Positions 32,554-41,669 of a stretch of 64,000 nt of DNA are shown piece after piece. The first letter of the stretch is position 1. Each line of letters starts with the position of its first letter. The notes beneath the pieces were generated by a model that searched no databases, had not been told where the DNA came from, and was given only the letters and a program-made list of their open reading frames with translations. Source of the stretch: UBA5070 sp035913415 (GTDB lineage Bacteria > Fibrobacterota > Fibrobacteria > UBA5070); contig JAMIIV010000025.1 in NCBI GenBank assembly GCA_035913415.1, positions 16,306 through 80,305 on the forward strand. The letters run 5' to 3'. A program made the translations under genes and the position numbers.

Positions 32554-34692
32554 ATGATTCCTCTGATCCTCGCGACCGCCGCGCTGTTGGCCGCGCCCCG
32601 CAAACCGGCCACCCGCCCGGCGCCGGCTTCCGAAGCACCCACGATGGGCTCCACGCTTTCGGCCCCCTTGGCACCCATCGGAAACGGGAGCGAGCCCGGC
32701 ACGGTATCCGACTCCACCATGATGGAACCGACGGAATTCGTCGACCAGGACATCCGCGACGTGCTGCGGGCCATCGCCCGCGCCTACGACCTCAACATCT
32801 TCCCCTATCCGGACGTGAAGGGGAAGATCACCGTCACCCTGCACCGCATGCCGGTGCTGGACGCCTTGCGCCTGATCGTCCAGCCTCTGGGGTACGAGCT
32901 CTCGTGGGAGAATTCGGCCTGGGTGGTGCGTCCGCTGCAGATCCGGACCCAAGGGACCATCGAGATGGGTCGGGGAGCCGTCACCCTCACCTTCCGCAAC
33001 CGCGAACTCGCCGAATTCGCCGAGGAATACGCTCGTCGCACGGGCCTGAATATCCTGGTCGACCGCAACGCCAAGGGCACCATCAGCGGATCGCTTCGCG
33101 GTGTCGAGCCGCTGGACGGCCTGAAGGCCATCCTGACGGCCAACGGGTTCGAGCTGCGCTCGCAGGGAGACGCCTGGATCATCGCCGCGGTGGAAAGCCA
33201 AGCCGCGATGATGGGACGCTCGGGCGGAGGCCCGCGCAACCGCACCGATCTCACGGTGCGGCGCGGACGCGTGACGGCCAATCTGCGGCAGGCCATGATC
33301 AACGACGTGGTCCAGACCCTCGCCGACCAGAGCGGCTACAACATGATCACCTACGGTCAGCTCGGCGGCACCGTGGACGCCAACATCCGCGACGTCCCGG
33401 TCCTGGCCGCCCTCTCGCTCCTGTTGCAGGGCACACCGTTCACCTACGCGCTGAAGGATTCCGTCCTGCTCATCGGAGACCGCAATCCCGGTTCGGCTTC
33501 CGGACAGGCCCTCTCCCAGAACGAGATCTACTACCTGCGGCACACCCGCGTGGACAAGGTCATGCCGTTGCTTCCCAAGAACCTTCCGCCCCAGGCCATG
33601 CAGCCCGTGCCGGAGCTGAACGCCCTGCTGCTCTCGGGCACCGGGGAGATGAACACCAAGGTCAAGGAATTTTTGACCACCATCGACCAGCCCATTCCGC
33701 AGGTGGTGCTGGAGGCGGTCATCGTGGAATTCTACAAGGGGCGCAATTCCCAACTGGGCGTCAAGGCCGGAAAGACCAAGGACGAAGTGTCGCAGACCGA
33801 GGCCATCGGCCCGGCGATCGTGCTCCAGGGCGGAACGGCCTTCAACACCCCCTCCGTCCTCAAGGCCACGACGGGCGACATGACCACCACCGTGGGTCTG
33901 CTGCCCCAGAACTTCCTGCTGCAACTGGAAGCCATCGAAAACTCCGACAAGGGGCGGGTGCTCGCCCGGCCGCGGATCACCACCCTCAACGGGCAAGCGG
34001 CCAACATCAACGTCGGGACCAGCGACTACTTCCAGGTCACCACCACCGACCGCAACGGCGTGGTCAATTCCGACTACCGCGCCTTCAACACGGGCATCAC
34101 GCTCTCGATCACCCCCTACCTCACCCAGTCGGGCCAGATCACCGCCGAGATCAAACCCGAGGTCCGCACCCCCCGCTCCAGCGGATCCACCACCGACAAC
34201 GCCCGGCCCCCCGGCACCTCCACGCGCAGCCTGCAGACCAACGTCACCCTCCGCGACGGGGAAACCATCGTGTTGGGCGGCCTGATGCAAACCCTCGATC
34301 TGGAATCCAACGCCGGTGTGCCCTTGCTCTCGGCCATTCCCTTCCTGGGCAAGCTCTTCACCTACCGCACCCGCAACCGCGAAACCACGGAGCTGGCCAT
34401 CTTCATCACGCCGCATGTGCTGAAATCCGGAAACGCCTCCTCGGTCGATCCGGGCAAGGTGGTCGACGAGATGGACCGCCGCGTCAACGGCTGGAAGTGG
34501 AATCCCCTGTCGGGCGAACCGTTGCTTCCGCCCACCCCGGAAGAAGCCGTCCGTCGCCCTCCGGAGACAAAATCCGACTCCGTCGAGGCTCCGAAACCCG
34601 AGCCGAAGTCGTCCGAGCCTCCCGGCCAGCCGATCGTGCCGATCACGATTTCGGCGCCCCCCAAGGCTGCCGGCGCCGACACGGCCCCGTAA
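32554..34692 (+). CDS. gspD: secretin (GspD/PilQ family)
   Basis: A 712-residue outer-membrane secretin. After a signal peptide (PLILATAALLAAP) come N-domains: the STN-like FVDQDIRDVLRAIARAYDLN and two further repeats (RNRELAEFAEEYARRTGLN; LRQAMINDVVQTLADQSGYN). An N3-like segment is marked by YYLRHTRVDKVMPLLP and PELNALLLSGT. The secretin core (about 390-630) includes VLEAVIVEF, VLARPRITTLNGQAA and LRDGETIVLGGLMQ, then PLLSAIPFLGKLF. The last 80 residues form a Pro/Glu-rich tail that may bind a pilotin. It is read divergently from PilN/O/P, pseudopilins and GspE, so it is the exit pore of that machine. Whether the system is type II secretion or a type IV pilus is not settled; minor pseudopilins favour secretion. 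Confidence 0.9.
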   Translation: MIPLILATAALLAAPRKPATRPAPASEAPTMGSTLSAPLAPIGNGSEPGTVSDSTMMEPTEFVDQDIRDVLRAIARAYDLNIFPYPDVKGKITVTLHRMPVLDALRLIVQPLGYELSWENSAWVVRPLQIRTQGTIEMGRGAVTLTFRNRELAEFAEEYARRTGLNILVDRNAKGTISGSLRGVEPLDGLKAILTANGFELRSQGDAWIIAAVESQAAMMGRSGGGPRNRTDLTVRRGRVTANLRQAMINDVVQTLADQSGYNMITYGQLGGTVDANIRDVPVLAALSLLLQGTPFTYALKDSVLLIGDRNPGSASGQALSQNEIYYLRHTRVDKVMPLLPKNLPPQAMQPVPELNALLLSGTGEMNTKVKEFLTTIDQPIPQVVLEAVIVEFYKGRNSQLGVKAGKTKDEVSQTEAIGPAIVLQGGTAFNTPSVLKATTGDMTTTVGLLPQNFLLQLEAIENSDKGRVLARPRITTLNGQAANINVGTSDYFQVTTTDRNGVVNSDYRAFNTGITLSITPYLTQSGQITAEIKPEVRTPRSSGSTTDNARPPGTSTRSLQTNVTLRDGETIVLGGLMQTLDLESNAGVPLLSAIPFLGKLFTYRTRNRETTELAIFITPHVLKSGNASSVDPGKVVDEMDRRVNGWKWNPLSGEPLLPPTPEEAVRRPPETKSDSVEAPKPEPKSSEPPGQPIVPITISAPPKAAGADTAP

Positions 34693-34706
34693 GCCCCGAC
34701 AGACCT

Positions 34707-35450
34707 TCAGCGCTCGGTGCGCTCGATCACCCCGATCATCGTGACCAGGGTGTCGAGTGTATCCGAACGCGAGAGCTCCGGAGCGTGCATGCTGGAGATC
34801 TGTCCATCGAGGTAGAGGGCGTCGCGACAGCGCAGCACGTCCCGGAACAGGCGTGCCGTCTCGTGGAAATTCACCGAGTCCTCGCTGATGGCGAAATACG
34901 CGGTGTCGCCGCGCACCCCCACGGCGTTGCGCTTCAGGCGCGAGGTGGACAACGAGTCGAACACCGGATGGATGCGCCCGGAGGCCAGCAGCAGCGGGCC
35001 CGATTGGGTGGCCAGCCGCACATGGCGGTGGTACCTGCGGAAACTTCTGGTATCGACGACCTTGGGCTTGCCCCGGGCGACGAGGAACACCCCGTTGGGT
35101 TGCAGGAAGAAGTTCCCGTACCCCGACCGCAGATTCAGTTTGCGGTACTGGATACCCTGGTCGACGAACACCCCCAGCGGCCGGAAGCGTTTGTCGTACA
35201 TGCCGGCATTCATCGCGAAGGCCAGTCGCTTGCCGGAAGGGAGCGAGGAATCCACCGCCCGGAATTCTCCGAAGTTGCGGCCTCGAGCATCCTTGTAGAA
35301 CAACCGGAGGTCTTCGACCCCGGGCAGGACCTTCACGATGGTGAACCGTCGCCCGTCCACCATCGCCGAATCGAACTGCAACGCAGGGGTCGCCACCGCG
35401 CCCAGGAGGACCGCGAGGAAAAGGACCGGAAACTTCGAAGCTGGCCGCAT
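34707..35450 (-). CDS. secreted phosphodiester glycosidase (NAGPA)-like protein
   Basis: A 247-residue exported protein: signal peptide SKFPVLFLAVLLGAVATPA, then a NAGPA/DUF2233 domain. Signatures are AFAMNAGMYD, FFLQPNGVFLV and YLDGQISSM near the C-terminus, where the family carries its active-site region. The family removes sugars linked through phosphodiesters or related glycosidic bonds; the bacterial substrate is unknown. TACATT lies exactly 6 bases before the ATG, with no Shine-Dalgarno, fitting a leaderless mRNA. It follows the alpha-E gene on the same strand by 32 bases and converges on the secretin with 14 bases between stops. Confidence 0.8.
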   Translation of the reverse strand: MRPASKFPVLFLAVLLGAVATPALQFDSAMVDGRRFTIVKVLPGVEDLRLFYKDARGRNFGEFRAVDSSLPSGKRLAFAMNAGMYDKRFRPLGVFVDQGIQYRKLNLRSGYGNFFLQPNGVFLVARGKPKVVDTRSFRRYHRHVRLATQSGPLLLASGRIHPVFDSLSTSRLKRNAVGVRGDTAYFAISEDSVNFHETARLFRDVLRCRDALYLDGQISSMHAPELSRSDTLDTLVTMIGVIERTER

Positions 35451-35482
35451 CCGCGCAATGTACCTCCCGCGGCCGCTCCTTC

Positions 35483-36451
35483 CTACGCCGCTCCGCGGAT
35501 CTCGGACGGCGCGCTCTCGTAGATCACGTAGGCCTCTTCCAACTGCGTATGGATTTGTCCGCACAAGGTCTCGACCTCCACCAGACGGGCGCGCAAGGTC
35601 TCGTCCATGAGGTCTTCCACGGTGAGGAAGTCCAGGAGGCTCTCCAGCCTGTGGGCCGTCTTGAGGACCTTGGCGCCGCGGCGGGTGCCGTGTTCGATGC
35701 CGATGGCCTCGATGCTCTTGTGGATGGTGGCCACGGCGTAGCGCACCGACCGCGGGAAGATCGGCGACAGGAGCAGGAATTCGAGCACCCGCTCGGGCCG
35801 GACCTCGGCCGTGTAGGTCTTGGTGTAGGCTTCGAAGGCCGTGCACGAACGCAGGACACCCACCCAGTGGAGGAAGCCTTCCGCATCGGCACCCATGTCG
35901 GTCTTGAGAAAGTCCTGGATGTGCTCGTGCAGCAACGCGGTCGTGGCCGCGGCGCGCTCGAGGTACTTGCCCGCCTGGAGGAACATCCATCCTTCGCCGT
36001 GCACCACGGTGGAATCGGCGATGCCGTGCAACACGTGGATCTCGTGTTTGACGAAGCGCAGGAACTCGTGGGGGTCGCGGCGAGCGGCGCTGTCCCCCAA
36101 GGTCTTCTTGACGTAGAGGTGCAGCTTGTTGAGGGTCTCCCACAGGTCGGCCGAGATGCTCTCGCGCACCTGGCGGGCGTTTTCGCGCGCCGCGGCGATG
36201 CACGAGGCGATCGAGTCGTGGTTCTTCAGGTCGAACATCATCCAGGTGGTGACGGCCCAGGCTTCGCGGTCGCCCTGGTCGGGCGGATCGGTGCGCAGGC
36301 ACGACACCACGCGCTCCCAGCGCCTTCCCGAGACCTCGGGACTCTCGTCGAGCATCTGCTTGAGGTTCACCTCGATGAGGCGGCTGGTGTGCTCGGCGCG
36401 CTCGATGTAGCGGCTCATCCAGTAGAGACTGTCGGCGACTCTTGATAGCAT
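35483..36451 (-). CDS. alpha-E domain protein (DUF403)
   Basis: A 322-residue all-helical alpha-E protein. The start SRVADSLYWMSRYIERAEHT is the family signature. The family is nearly always found with circularly permuted ATP-grasp proteins and transglutaminase-like proteins in proposed peptide-synthesis or peptide-modification operons. GAGGAGGG precedes the ATG. Here it follows the ATP-grasp gene by 83 bases, and a second alpha-E domain is fused to a second ATP-grasp protein at 41670-44204. Biochemical role unknown; a helical partner or substrate-binding unit is the usual idea. Confidence 0.9.
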   Translation of the reverse strand: MLSRVADSLYWMSRYIERAEHTSRLIEVNLKQMLDESPEVSGRRWERVVSCLRTDPPDQGDREAWAVTTWMMFDLKNHDSIASCIAAARENARQVRESISADLWETLNKLHLYVKKTLGDSAARRDPHEFLRFVKHEIHVLHGIADSTVVHGEGWMFLQAGKYLERAAATTALLHEHIQDFLKTDMGADAEGFLHWVGVLRSCTAFEAYTKTYTAEVRPERVLEFLLLSPIFPRSVRYAVATIHKSIEAIGIEHGTRRGAKVLKTAHRLESLLDFLTVEDLMDETLRARLVEVETLCGQIHTQLEEAYVIYESAPSEIRGAA

Positions 36452-36534
36452 GGGCGTGGCCCTCCTCGGCCGGTTGTTCCCGGATCGCCCGGAGAACCCG
36501 TGCGGGTTCCCCCGGGGGCAGATGACGTTTTCTG

Positions 36535-37980
36535 TCAGTAAAGGACCCAGGTGTCCTTGGATCCGCCGCCCTGCGACGAATTCACGACCAGGCTCCCCTT
36601 GCGCAGGGCGACCCGCGTGAGTCCTCCCGGCAGGATCTTCACCTTGTCCCCGAACAGGATGTACGGGCGCAGGTCCACATGACGGCCCTCGACCCCGCCG
36701 TCGATGAAACACGGCGCGCGCGAGAGCATGATGGTGGGCTGGGCGATGTAGTTGCGGGGGTTCTCCTTGATCTTCTGGGCGAACTCCTCGCGCTGCTCGG
36801 GGGTCGCGTGCGGACCGATCAGCATGCCGTAGCCTCCGGATTCCCCGACGGCCTTCACCACCATCTTGTCGAGGTTCTGCAGCACCATCTCGCGGGCCTT
36901 CTCCTCGGCGAGGATGTGGGTCTCGACGTTCTGCAGGATGGGCTCCTGGTCGAGGTAGTACTTGATGATCCGCGGCACGTAGGCGTAGATGGCCTTGTCG
37001 TCGGCGACTCCGGTTCCCGGCGCGTTGGCCAGGGCGACGTTGCCCGCGACGAACGCGTCGAAAAGCCCCGGAACCCCCAGCATGGAATCTTCGCGGAACA
37101 CCTTCGGATCGAGGAAGTCGTCGTCGATGCGGCGGTAGATCACGTCCACCCTCTGGAGACCGTTGGTGGTGCGCCGGTAGACGCGCCGGTCGTAGACGAC
37201 CAGATCGCGTCCCTCGACCAGGGACACGCCCATCTGGCGCGCCAGGAAGGTGTGTTCGAAGTAGGCCGAGTTGTACACGCCCGGAGTCAGCAGGCACACC
37301 GACGGATCGGTGACGCCCTCCGGCGACAGGCTCTTGAGGGCCGCGAGCAGTTCCTGTCCGTAATGGTCGATGGGACGCACGTCGTAGGAGCCGAAAAGCA
37401 GCGGGAAGACGTGTTTCATCACCTGGCGGTTGGTGAGCATGTAGCTCACGCCCGAAGGCACGCGGAGGTTGTCCTCCAGCACGGCGAACTTGCCGTTGGG
37501 CAGACGGATGAGGTCGGTCCCGGTCACGGACACGTACACGCCGTTGGGAACCTTCACGCCTTTCATCTCGGGACGGAAATGGGGACAGCTTTCCACCATC
37601 TCGCGGGGCACCACCCCGTCCTTGAGGATCTTGCCCTCGTGGTAGATGTCGGCGAGGAACATGTTCAGCGCCGTGATGCGCTGTTCCAGTCCACGCTCCA
37701 GCTCGTTCCACTCCAGGGCGGTGATGATCCGCGGGAGCAGATCGTAGGGGAAGATCTTCTCGGTGCCCTCGTTGGACGAGTACACGGTGAAGGTGATCCC
37801 CTGGTTCAGGAACATCAGGTCCGCCTGTTCCTGTCGCACTCGCCAGACATCTTCGGGCATTCCCGTGAGCCTGTCGTGCAGTGCCCTGTAGTGGGGCCTC
37901 GGCTTGTTGGCGAGATCGAACATCTCGTCGTAGGCCGAGTCGAGTTCGTAGCGGGAGAAGATTTCGGGTGCCGGTCTCAT
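36535..37980 (-). CDS. circularly permuted ATP-grasp protein (DUF404/DUF407)
   Basis: A 481-residue protein of the circularly permuted ATP-grasp type 2 family. Signatures are VYSSNEGTEKIFPYDLLPRI near the N-terminus, YNSAYFEHTFLARQMG, DVIYRRIDDDFLDP and the C-terminal VNSSQGGGSKDTWVL. Carboxylate-amine ligation, forming peptide-like bonds with ATP, is predicted from the fold. GGAGG precedes the ATG. It is transcribed away from the transglutaminase/DUF2126 gene through a shared 188-base regulatory region. The second copy, fused to alpha-E, lies 3.7 kb away on the other strand. The two share little beyond the motifs, so they may act on different substrates. Confidence 0.9.
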   Translation of the reverse strand: MRPAPEIFSRYELDSAYDEMFDLANKPRPHYRALHDRLTGMPEDVWRVRQEQADLMFLNQGITFTVYSSNEGTEKIFPYDLLPRIITALEWNELERGLEQRITALNMFLADIYHEGKILKDGVVPREMVESCPHFRPEMKGVKVPNGVYVSVTGTDLIRLPNGKFAVLEDNLRVPSGVSYMLTNRQVMKHVFPLLFGSYDVRPIDHYGQELLAALKSLSPEGVTDPSVCLLTPGVYNSAYFEHTFLARQMGVSLVEGRDLVVYDRRVYRRTTNGLQRVDVIYRRIDDDFLDPKVFREDSMLGVPGLFDAFVAGNVALANAPGTGVADDKAIYAYVPRIIKYYLDQEPILQNVETHILAEEKAREMVLQNLDKMVVKAVGESGGYGMLIGPHATPEQREEFAQKIKENPRNYIAQPTIMLSRAPCFIDGGVEGRHVDLRPYILFGDKVKILPGGLTRVALRKGSLVVNSSQGGGSKDTWVLY

Positions 37981-38053
37981 ATGCGCCTCCAGATCCCATC
38001 GTCACGCAAAGGTTTTGCCAATCGAAACGAAGACCAAGACAGGGAGGAATCAA

Positions 38054-38114
38054 GACAATGCCATTGACGCAATACGACAATGTCAAGCAATCAGAGACAA
38101 TTCAGATAATTGTC
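38054..38114. promoter_or_regulatory. bidirectional control region with phased GACAAT boxes
   Basis: GACAAT occurs at 38054, 38076 and 38096, about two helical turns apart. The last copy is half of a perfect inverted repeat, GACAATT-CAGAT-AATTGTC (38096-38114). On - TTGACA (38081-38086) stands 17 bases from TGGCAT (38058-38063), a possible promoter for the ATP-grasp gene. The segment is AT-richer than its surroundings. The layout suggests a regulator binding site controlling both arms of the cluster. Confidence 0.5.
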
Positions 38115-38168
38115 GAACAAAGAGCGTTCCCGCGTCGATTGGCCAGCCTTTCGCAAGGAGGTTCGGCC

Positions 38169-41100
38169 ATGTCGATCCAGGTCACGCTCCGCCACGTCAC
38201 GCGCTACCGGTATGAACGCCCCGTCTCCCTGGGGCCCCAGATTGTCCGGTTGCGTCCCGCCCCCCACTGCCGCACCCCCATTCTGGGGTATTCGCTGAAA
38301 GTCGGCCCCGACAAACACTTCGTGAACTGGCAACAGGACCCCCACGGGAACTTCCTGGCACGGTTCGTGTTTCCCGAGAAGGTCAAGGAGTTGTCCATCG
38401 AGGTCGATGTCGTTGCCGATCTGGTGGTCATCAACCCCTTCGACTTCTTCCTCGAAGAGGCCGCCGAGAAGTTCCCCTTCACCTACGATCCCTCGCTCGC
38501 CCACGAACTGGCGCCGTTCCTGGCCCGCAGCGGATGTGGCGAAGCGTTCGAGACATTCGTCGCTGAGATCGACCTGACCCCGCTGCGCACGGTGGATTTC
38601 CTGGTCGAGCTCAACCGCAAGATCTTCGACCGCGTCAAGTACCTGATTCGCCTCGAACCCGGCGTACAGACCGCCGAAGAGACCCTCTGCCTGGATTCCG
38701 GCTCGTGCCGGGACTCCGCGTGGCTTCTGGTGCAGACCCTGCGTCGCTTGGGTCTGGCCGCACGGTTCGCGTCGGGCTACCTGATCCAGCTCGCCCCGGA
38801 TCGCAAGAACCTCGACGGTCCTTCCGGCCCGGAAGTCGACTTCACCGACCTGCACGCCTGGGCCGAGGTCTATCTTCCCGGCGCGGGTTGGGTGGGACTC
38901 GACCCCACTTCGGGACTGTTCGCCGGAGAAGGCCACATCCCGCTTGCCTGCTCGCCCGAACCGCAATCGGCCGCCCCCATCTCGGGAGCCGTCGAGGAAT
39001 GCGAGACGGAATTCGACGTGCAGATGGAAGTGGTGCGCCTCCCCGAGGCCCCTCGCTCCACCCGCCCGTACTCGGAGGAGGAATGGGCCCGCATCGACGC
39101 GCTGGGACGCGAGGTCGACGAGCGCCTGAAAGCCGGAGACGTGCGCCTGACGATGGGCGGCGAACCCACCTTCGTGTCGATCGACGACTTCGACGCTGCC
39201 GAGTGGACCACCGACGCGCTGGGGGAAGCCAAACGCCGTTTGGCCAACGAACTGCTGGAGCGTCTGCGCGGGCGTTTCGCGCCCGGCGCCGCCCTCCACC
39301 ACGGCCAGGGAAAGCAGTATCCCGGCGAAAGCCTGCCCCGTTGGGCCTACCAATGCGTCTGGCGCGCCGACGGCGAAGCGGTCTGGTCCGATCCCTCCCT
39401 CTTCGCCAAGGACCAGAGCCCCGTCCGGGCCAACGCCCAGGATGCCGAACGCTTCCTGACCCATCTGGCCGACCGCCTGGGAGTCGACCCCGGTTTCGCC
39501 CTGCCCGGCTACGAAGACACCTGGTACTGGCTGTGGCGCGAACGGCGCCTGCCCTCGAATGTCGATCCCCTCGAATCCAACCTGGACGATCCCGAAGAAC
39601 GCGGCCGCCTGGCCCGCGTGTTCGAACGCGGACTCAAACACGTGGTGGGACACGCCCTGCCGCTTCGCCATACAGGCAACGGGTGGGAAACCGGTCACTG
39701 GTTCCTTCGGCGCGAACGCCTCTACCTCTATCCCGGCGACTCGCCGATGGGCTTCCGGCTCCCGTTGGACAGCCTCCCCTGGGCCGCCCCGGGAGACCTG
39801 CCCCAGGATCCCACCCTCGATCCCTTCGCCGAGCGCCCCGCGCTGCCGCCCCGGCACCAGCTCCCGGGACGCGAGGACGCCCGTCGCAACCGCCCCATGA
39901 CAGAACCCGTCCCCGCCCACTTGGTGCGCACCGCCTTGTGCGTCGAGGTCCGCGACGGCATCCTCCACGTGTTCTGCCCGCCCCTGGCCAAAGCCGAGCA
40001 ATGGCTCGACCTGATGGCCTCCATCGAAGACGCGGCCCGCACCAGCCACGTCCAGGTACGCATGGAGGGGTACCCTCCCCCGCGGGATCCGCGGTTGAAT
40101 TCCTTCGCGATCACCCCCGATCCCGGGGTGATCGAGGTCAACATCCATCCTTCCACGTCGTGGGACGAGCTCGTCTCCAAGACGAACGTCCTCTACGAGG
40201 AAGCTCGCGCCACGCGCCTGTCCACCGAGAAGTTCCTGATCGACGGCACCCTGGCCGGCACCGGCGGCGGCAACCACATCACCCTGGGTGGCCGCACTCC
40301 CCAGGACAGCCCGTTCCTGCGCCGTCCCGACCTGCTGCGCAGCCTGGTCGGCTGCACCCTCTCGCATCCGTCCCTGTCGTACGTGTTCTCGGGGCTGTTC
40401 GTGGGCCCCACCAGCCAGGCTCCCCGTCTCGACGAGGCGCGCTCCGACGCCATCCACGAGCTGGCCCTGGCCTTCGACCAGATTCCGTCCGAAGGCTGGA
40501 CACCACCCTGGTTGGTCGACCGCATCTTCCGCAACATCCTCGTCGATTCCACCGGCAACACCCACCGCACCGAGTTCTGCATCGACAAGCTCTACAGCCC
40601 CGATTCCTCCACGGGTCGTCTGGGCCTGGTCGAGCTGCGCGCCTTCGAGATGCCGCCCCACGAACGGATGAGCCTGGTCCAGCAACTGCTGCTGCGCGGC
40701 CTGGTGTCGCGTTTCTGGGACGAACCCTGGAAAGGGACGCCGCCGCGCTGGAACAACATCCTGCACGACCGCTGGATGCTCCCCCACTTTCTGGAGGACG
40801 ACCTCCGCGATGTCCTGTCCGACCTCGCCGACCACGGCATCGCGATGGACCCTTCGTGGTTCCGCCCCCACCTGGAGTTCCGCTTCCCGCGCCAGGGAGG
40901 GTTCGTGCACCAGGGCACCGAGGTCGAGATCCGCACCGCCCTCGAGCCCTGGCACGTTCTCGGTGAAGAACAGGGCGCTTCGGGCACCGTGCGCTACGTG
41001 GACAGCTCGGTCGAACGCTTGCAGGTGAAGGTCCGCAACGCGATCCCCGAGCGCCACACCATTCTCTGCAACGGGGTTCGCCTCCCGTTGACTCCCACCG

Positions 41101-41429
41101 GGATCGAAGGCGAATCCGTCGCCGGGGTGCGGTATCGCGCCTGGGCTCCTCCTTCGGCCCTGCATCCAACCATCCCGGTGCACAGCCCTCTGGTGTTCGA
41201 CCTCTACGACGAGTGGGCCGCGCGCGCGATCAAGGGTGTCACCTACCACGTGATGCACCCGGGAGGCCTCGCCTACGACAAGCTCCCGGTGAACGGCCAC
41301 GAGGCCGAAGCGCGTCGTTTCGAGCGCTTCCAGGCGTGGGGCCACACGCCGGGGCCCTTCGTGCCCCGACAAGCTCCCATCCGCCCGGAAGCCCCGATGA
41401 CCCTCGACCTGCGGTGGCTGCCGAACTGA
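38169..41429 (+). CDS. transglutaminase-like/DUF2126 giant protein
   Basis: A 1086-residue two-part protein. Residues 1-280 are a bacterial transglutaminase-like fold with an N-terminal beta domain (VTLRHVTRYRYERPVSLGPQ) and an intact papain-like triad: C180 in GSCRDSAW, H229 in LHAWAEV and D245 in GLDPTSG. Residues about 310-1086 are DUF2126, with VRLTMGGEPTF, the GGGNHITLGG motif and a RTEFCIDKLYSP segment, which resemble amidoligase/GCS-like folds. AAGGAGG (38155-38161) fixes the start. It is divergent from the ATP-grasp/alpha-E pair and upstream of the fusion gene and second transglutaminase. Predicted role: peptide ligation plus peptide cleavage or transfer in one polypeptide; the substrate is unknown. 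Confidence 0.88.
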   Translation: MSIQVTLRHVTRYRYERPVSLGPQIVRLRPAPHCRTPILGYSLKVGPDKHFVNWQQDPHGNFLARFVFPEKVKELSIEVDVVADLVVINPFDFFLEEAAEKFPFTYDPSLAHELAPFLARSGCGEAFETFVAEIDLTPLRTVDFLVELNRKIFDRVKYLIRLEPGVQTAEETLCLDSGSCRDSAWLLVQTLRRLGLAARFASGYLIQLAPDRKNLDGPSGPEVDFTDLHAWAEVYLPGAGWVGLDPTSGLFAGEGHIPLACSPEPQSAAPISGAVEECETEFDVQMEVVRLPEAPRSTRPYSEEEWARIDALGREVDERLKAGDVRLTMGGEPTFVSIDDFDAAEWTTDALGEAKRRLANELLERLRGRFAPGAALHHGQGKQYPGESLPRWAYQCVWRADGEAVWSDPSLFAKDQSPVRANAQDAERFLTHLADRLGVDPGFALPGYEDTWYWLWRERRLPSNVDPLESNLDDPEERGRLARVFERGLKHVVGHALPLRHTGNGWETGHWFLRRERLYLYPGDSPMGFRLPLDSLPWAAPGDLPQDPTLDPFAERPALPPRHQLPGREDARRNRPMTEPVPAHLVRTALCVEVRDGILHVFCPPLAKAEQWLDLMASIEDAARTSHVQVRMEGYPPPRDPRLNSFAITPDPGVIEVNIHPSTSWDELVSKTNVLYEEARATRLSTEKFLIDGTLAGTGGGNHITLGGRTPQDSPFLRRPDLLRSLVGCTLSHPSLSYVFSGLFVGPTSQAPRLDEARSDAIHELALAFDQIPSEGWTPPWLVDRIFRNILVDSTGNTHRTEFCIDKLYSPDSSTGRLGLVELRAFEMPPHERMSLVQQLLLRGLVSRFWDEPWKGTPPRWNNILHDRWMLPHFLEDDLRDVLSDLADHGIAMDPSWFRPHLEFRFPRQGGFVHQGTEVEIRTALEPWHVLGEEQGASGTVRYVDSSVERLQVKVRNAIPERHTILCNGVRLPLTPTGIEGESVAGVRYRAWAPPSALHPTIPVHSPLVFDLYDEWAARAIKGVTYHVMHPGGLAYDKLPVNGHEAEARRFERFQAWGHTPGPFVPRQAPIRPEAPMTLDLRWLPN

Positions 41430-41549
41430 GGGGGCGTCGGGGGAAACCCGAGCACACTCGGTCGGACTCGTCCCGATGCCCCGAGTCGGAAGCAATTCCG
41501 GCCCCGGGCATCGCACCCGGGCTCGACCAACCCATGAGTCTCACGCCTC

Positions 41550-41575
41550 ATTGCCTGTCAGGCTCGGGCAATTTT
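41550..41575 (+). terminator. weak terminator-like hairpin
   Basis: The 240-base gap 41430-41669 has no gene. ATTGCC (41550-41555) pairs with GGCAAT (41567-41572), followed by TTTT. The stem is short and lies 120 bases after the stop, so termination here is uncertain. Polypyrimidine tracts (41576-41595) fill part of the rest. Confidence 0.3.
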
Positions 41576-41669
41576 GCCCCCTCCCCCCCTTTTTTCCGGG
41601 GGTAGGCGCGGCGATCCGGAGTCCGGCAGGTCAATCGATGCCCGGTGTTGCACCTTTCCTCTTCGCAGC

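Noticed and set aside
30886..34416. Very long open frame on - running through the secretin gene
   Set aside because: Its 5' two thirds lie antisense to a clear secretin and to PilN/PilO genes; the translation is Gly/Arg/His-rich low-complexity typical of high-GC shadows. Only the PilO-like part at its end is real.
36494..36509. GAACCC-GTGC-GGGTTC hairpin between the ATP-grasp and alpha-E genes as a terminator
   Set aside because: No T-tract follows it on the - strand; the downstream gene has a good ribosome site, so the pair is probably one operon.
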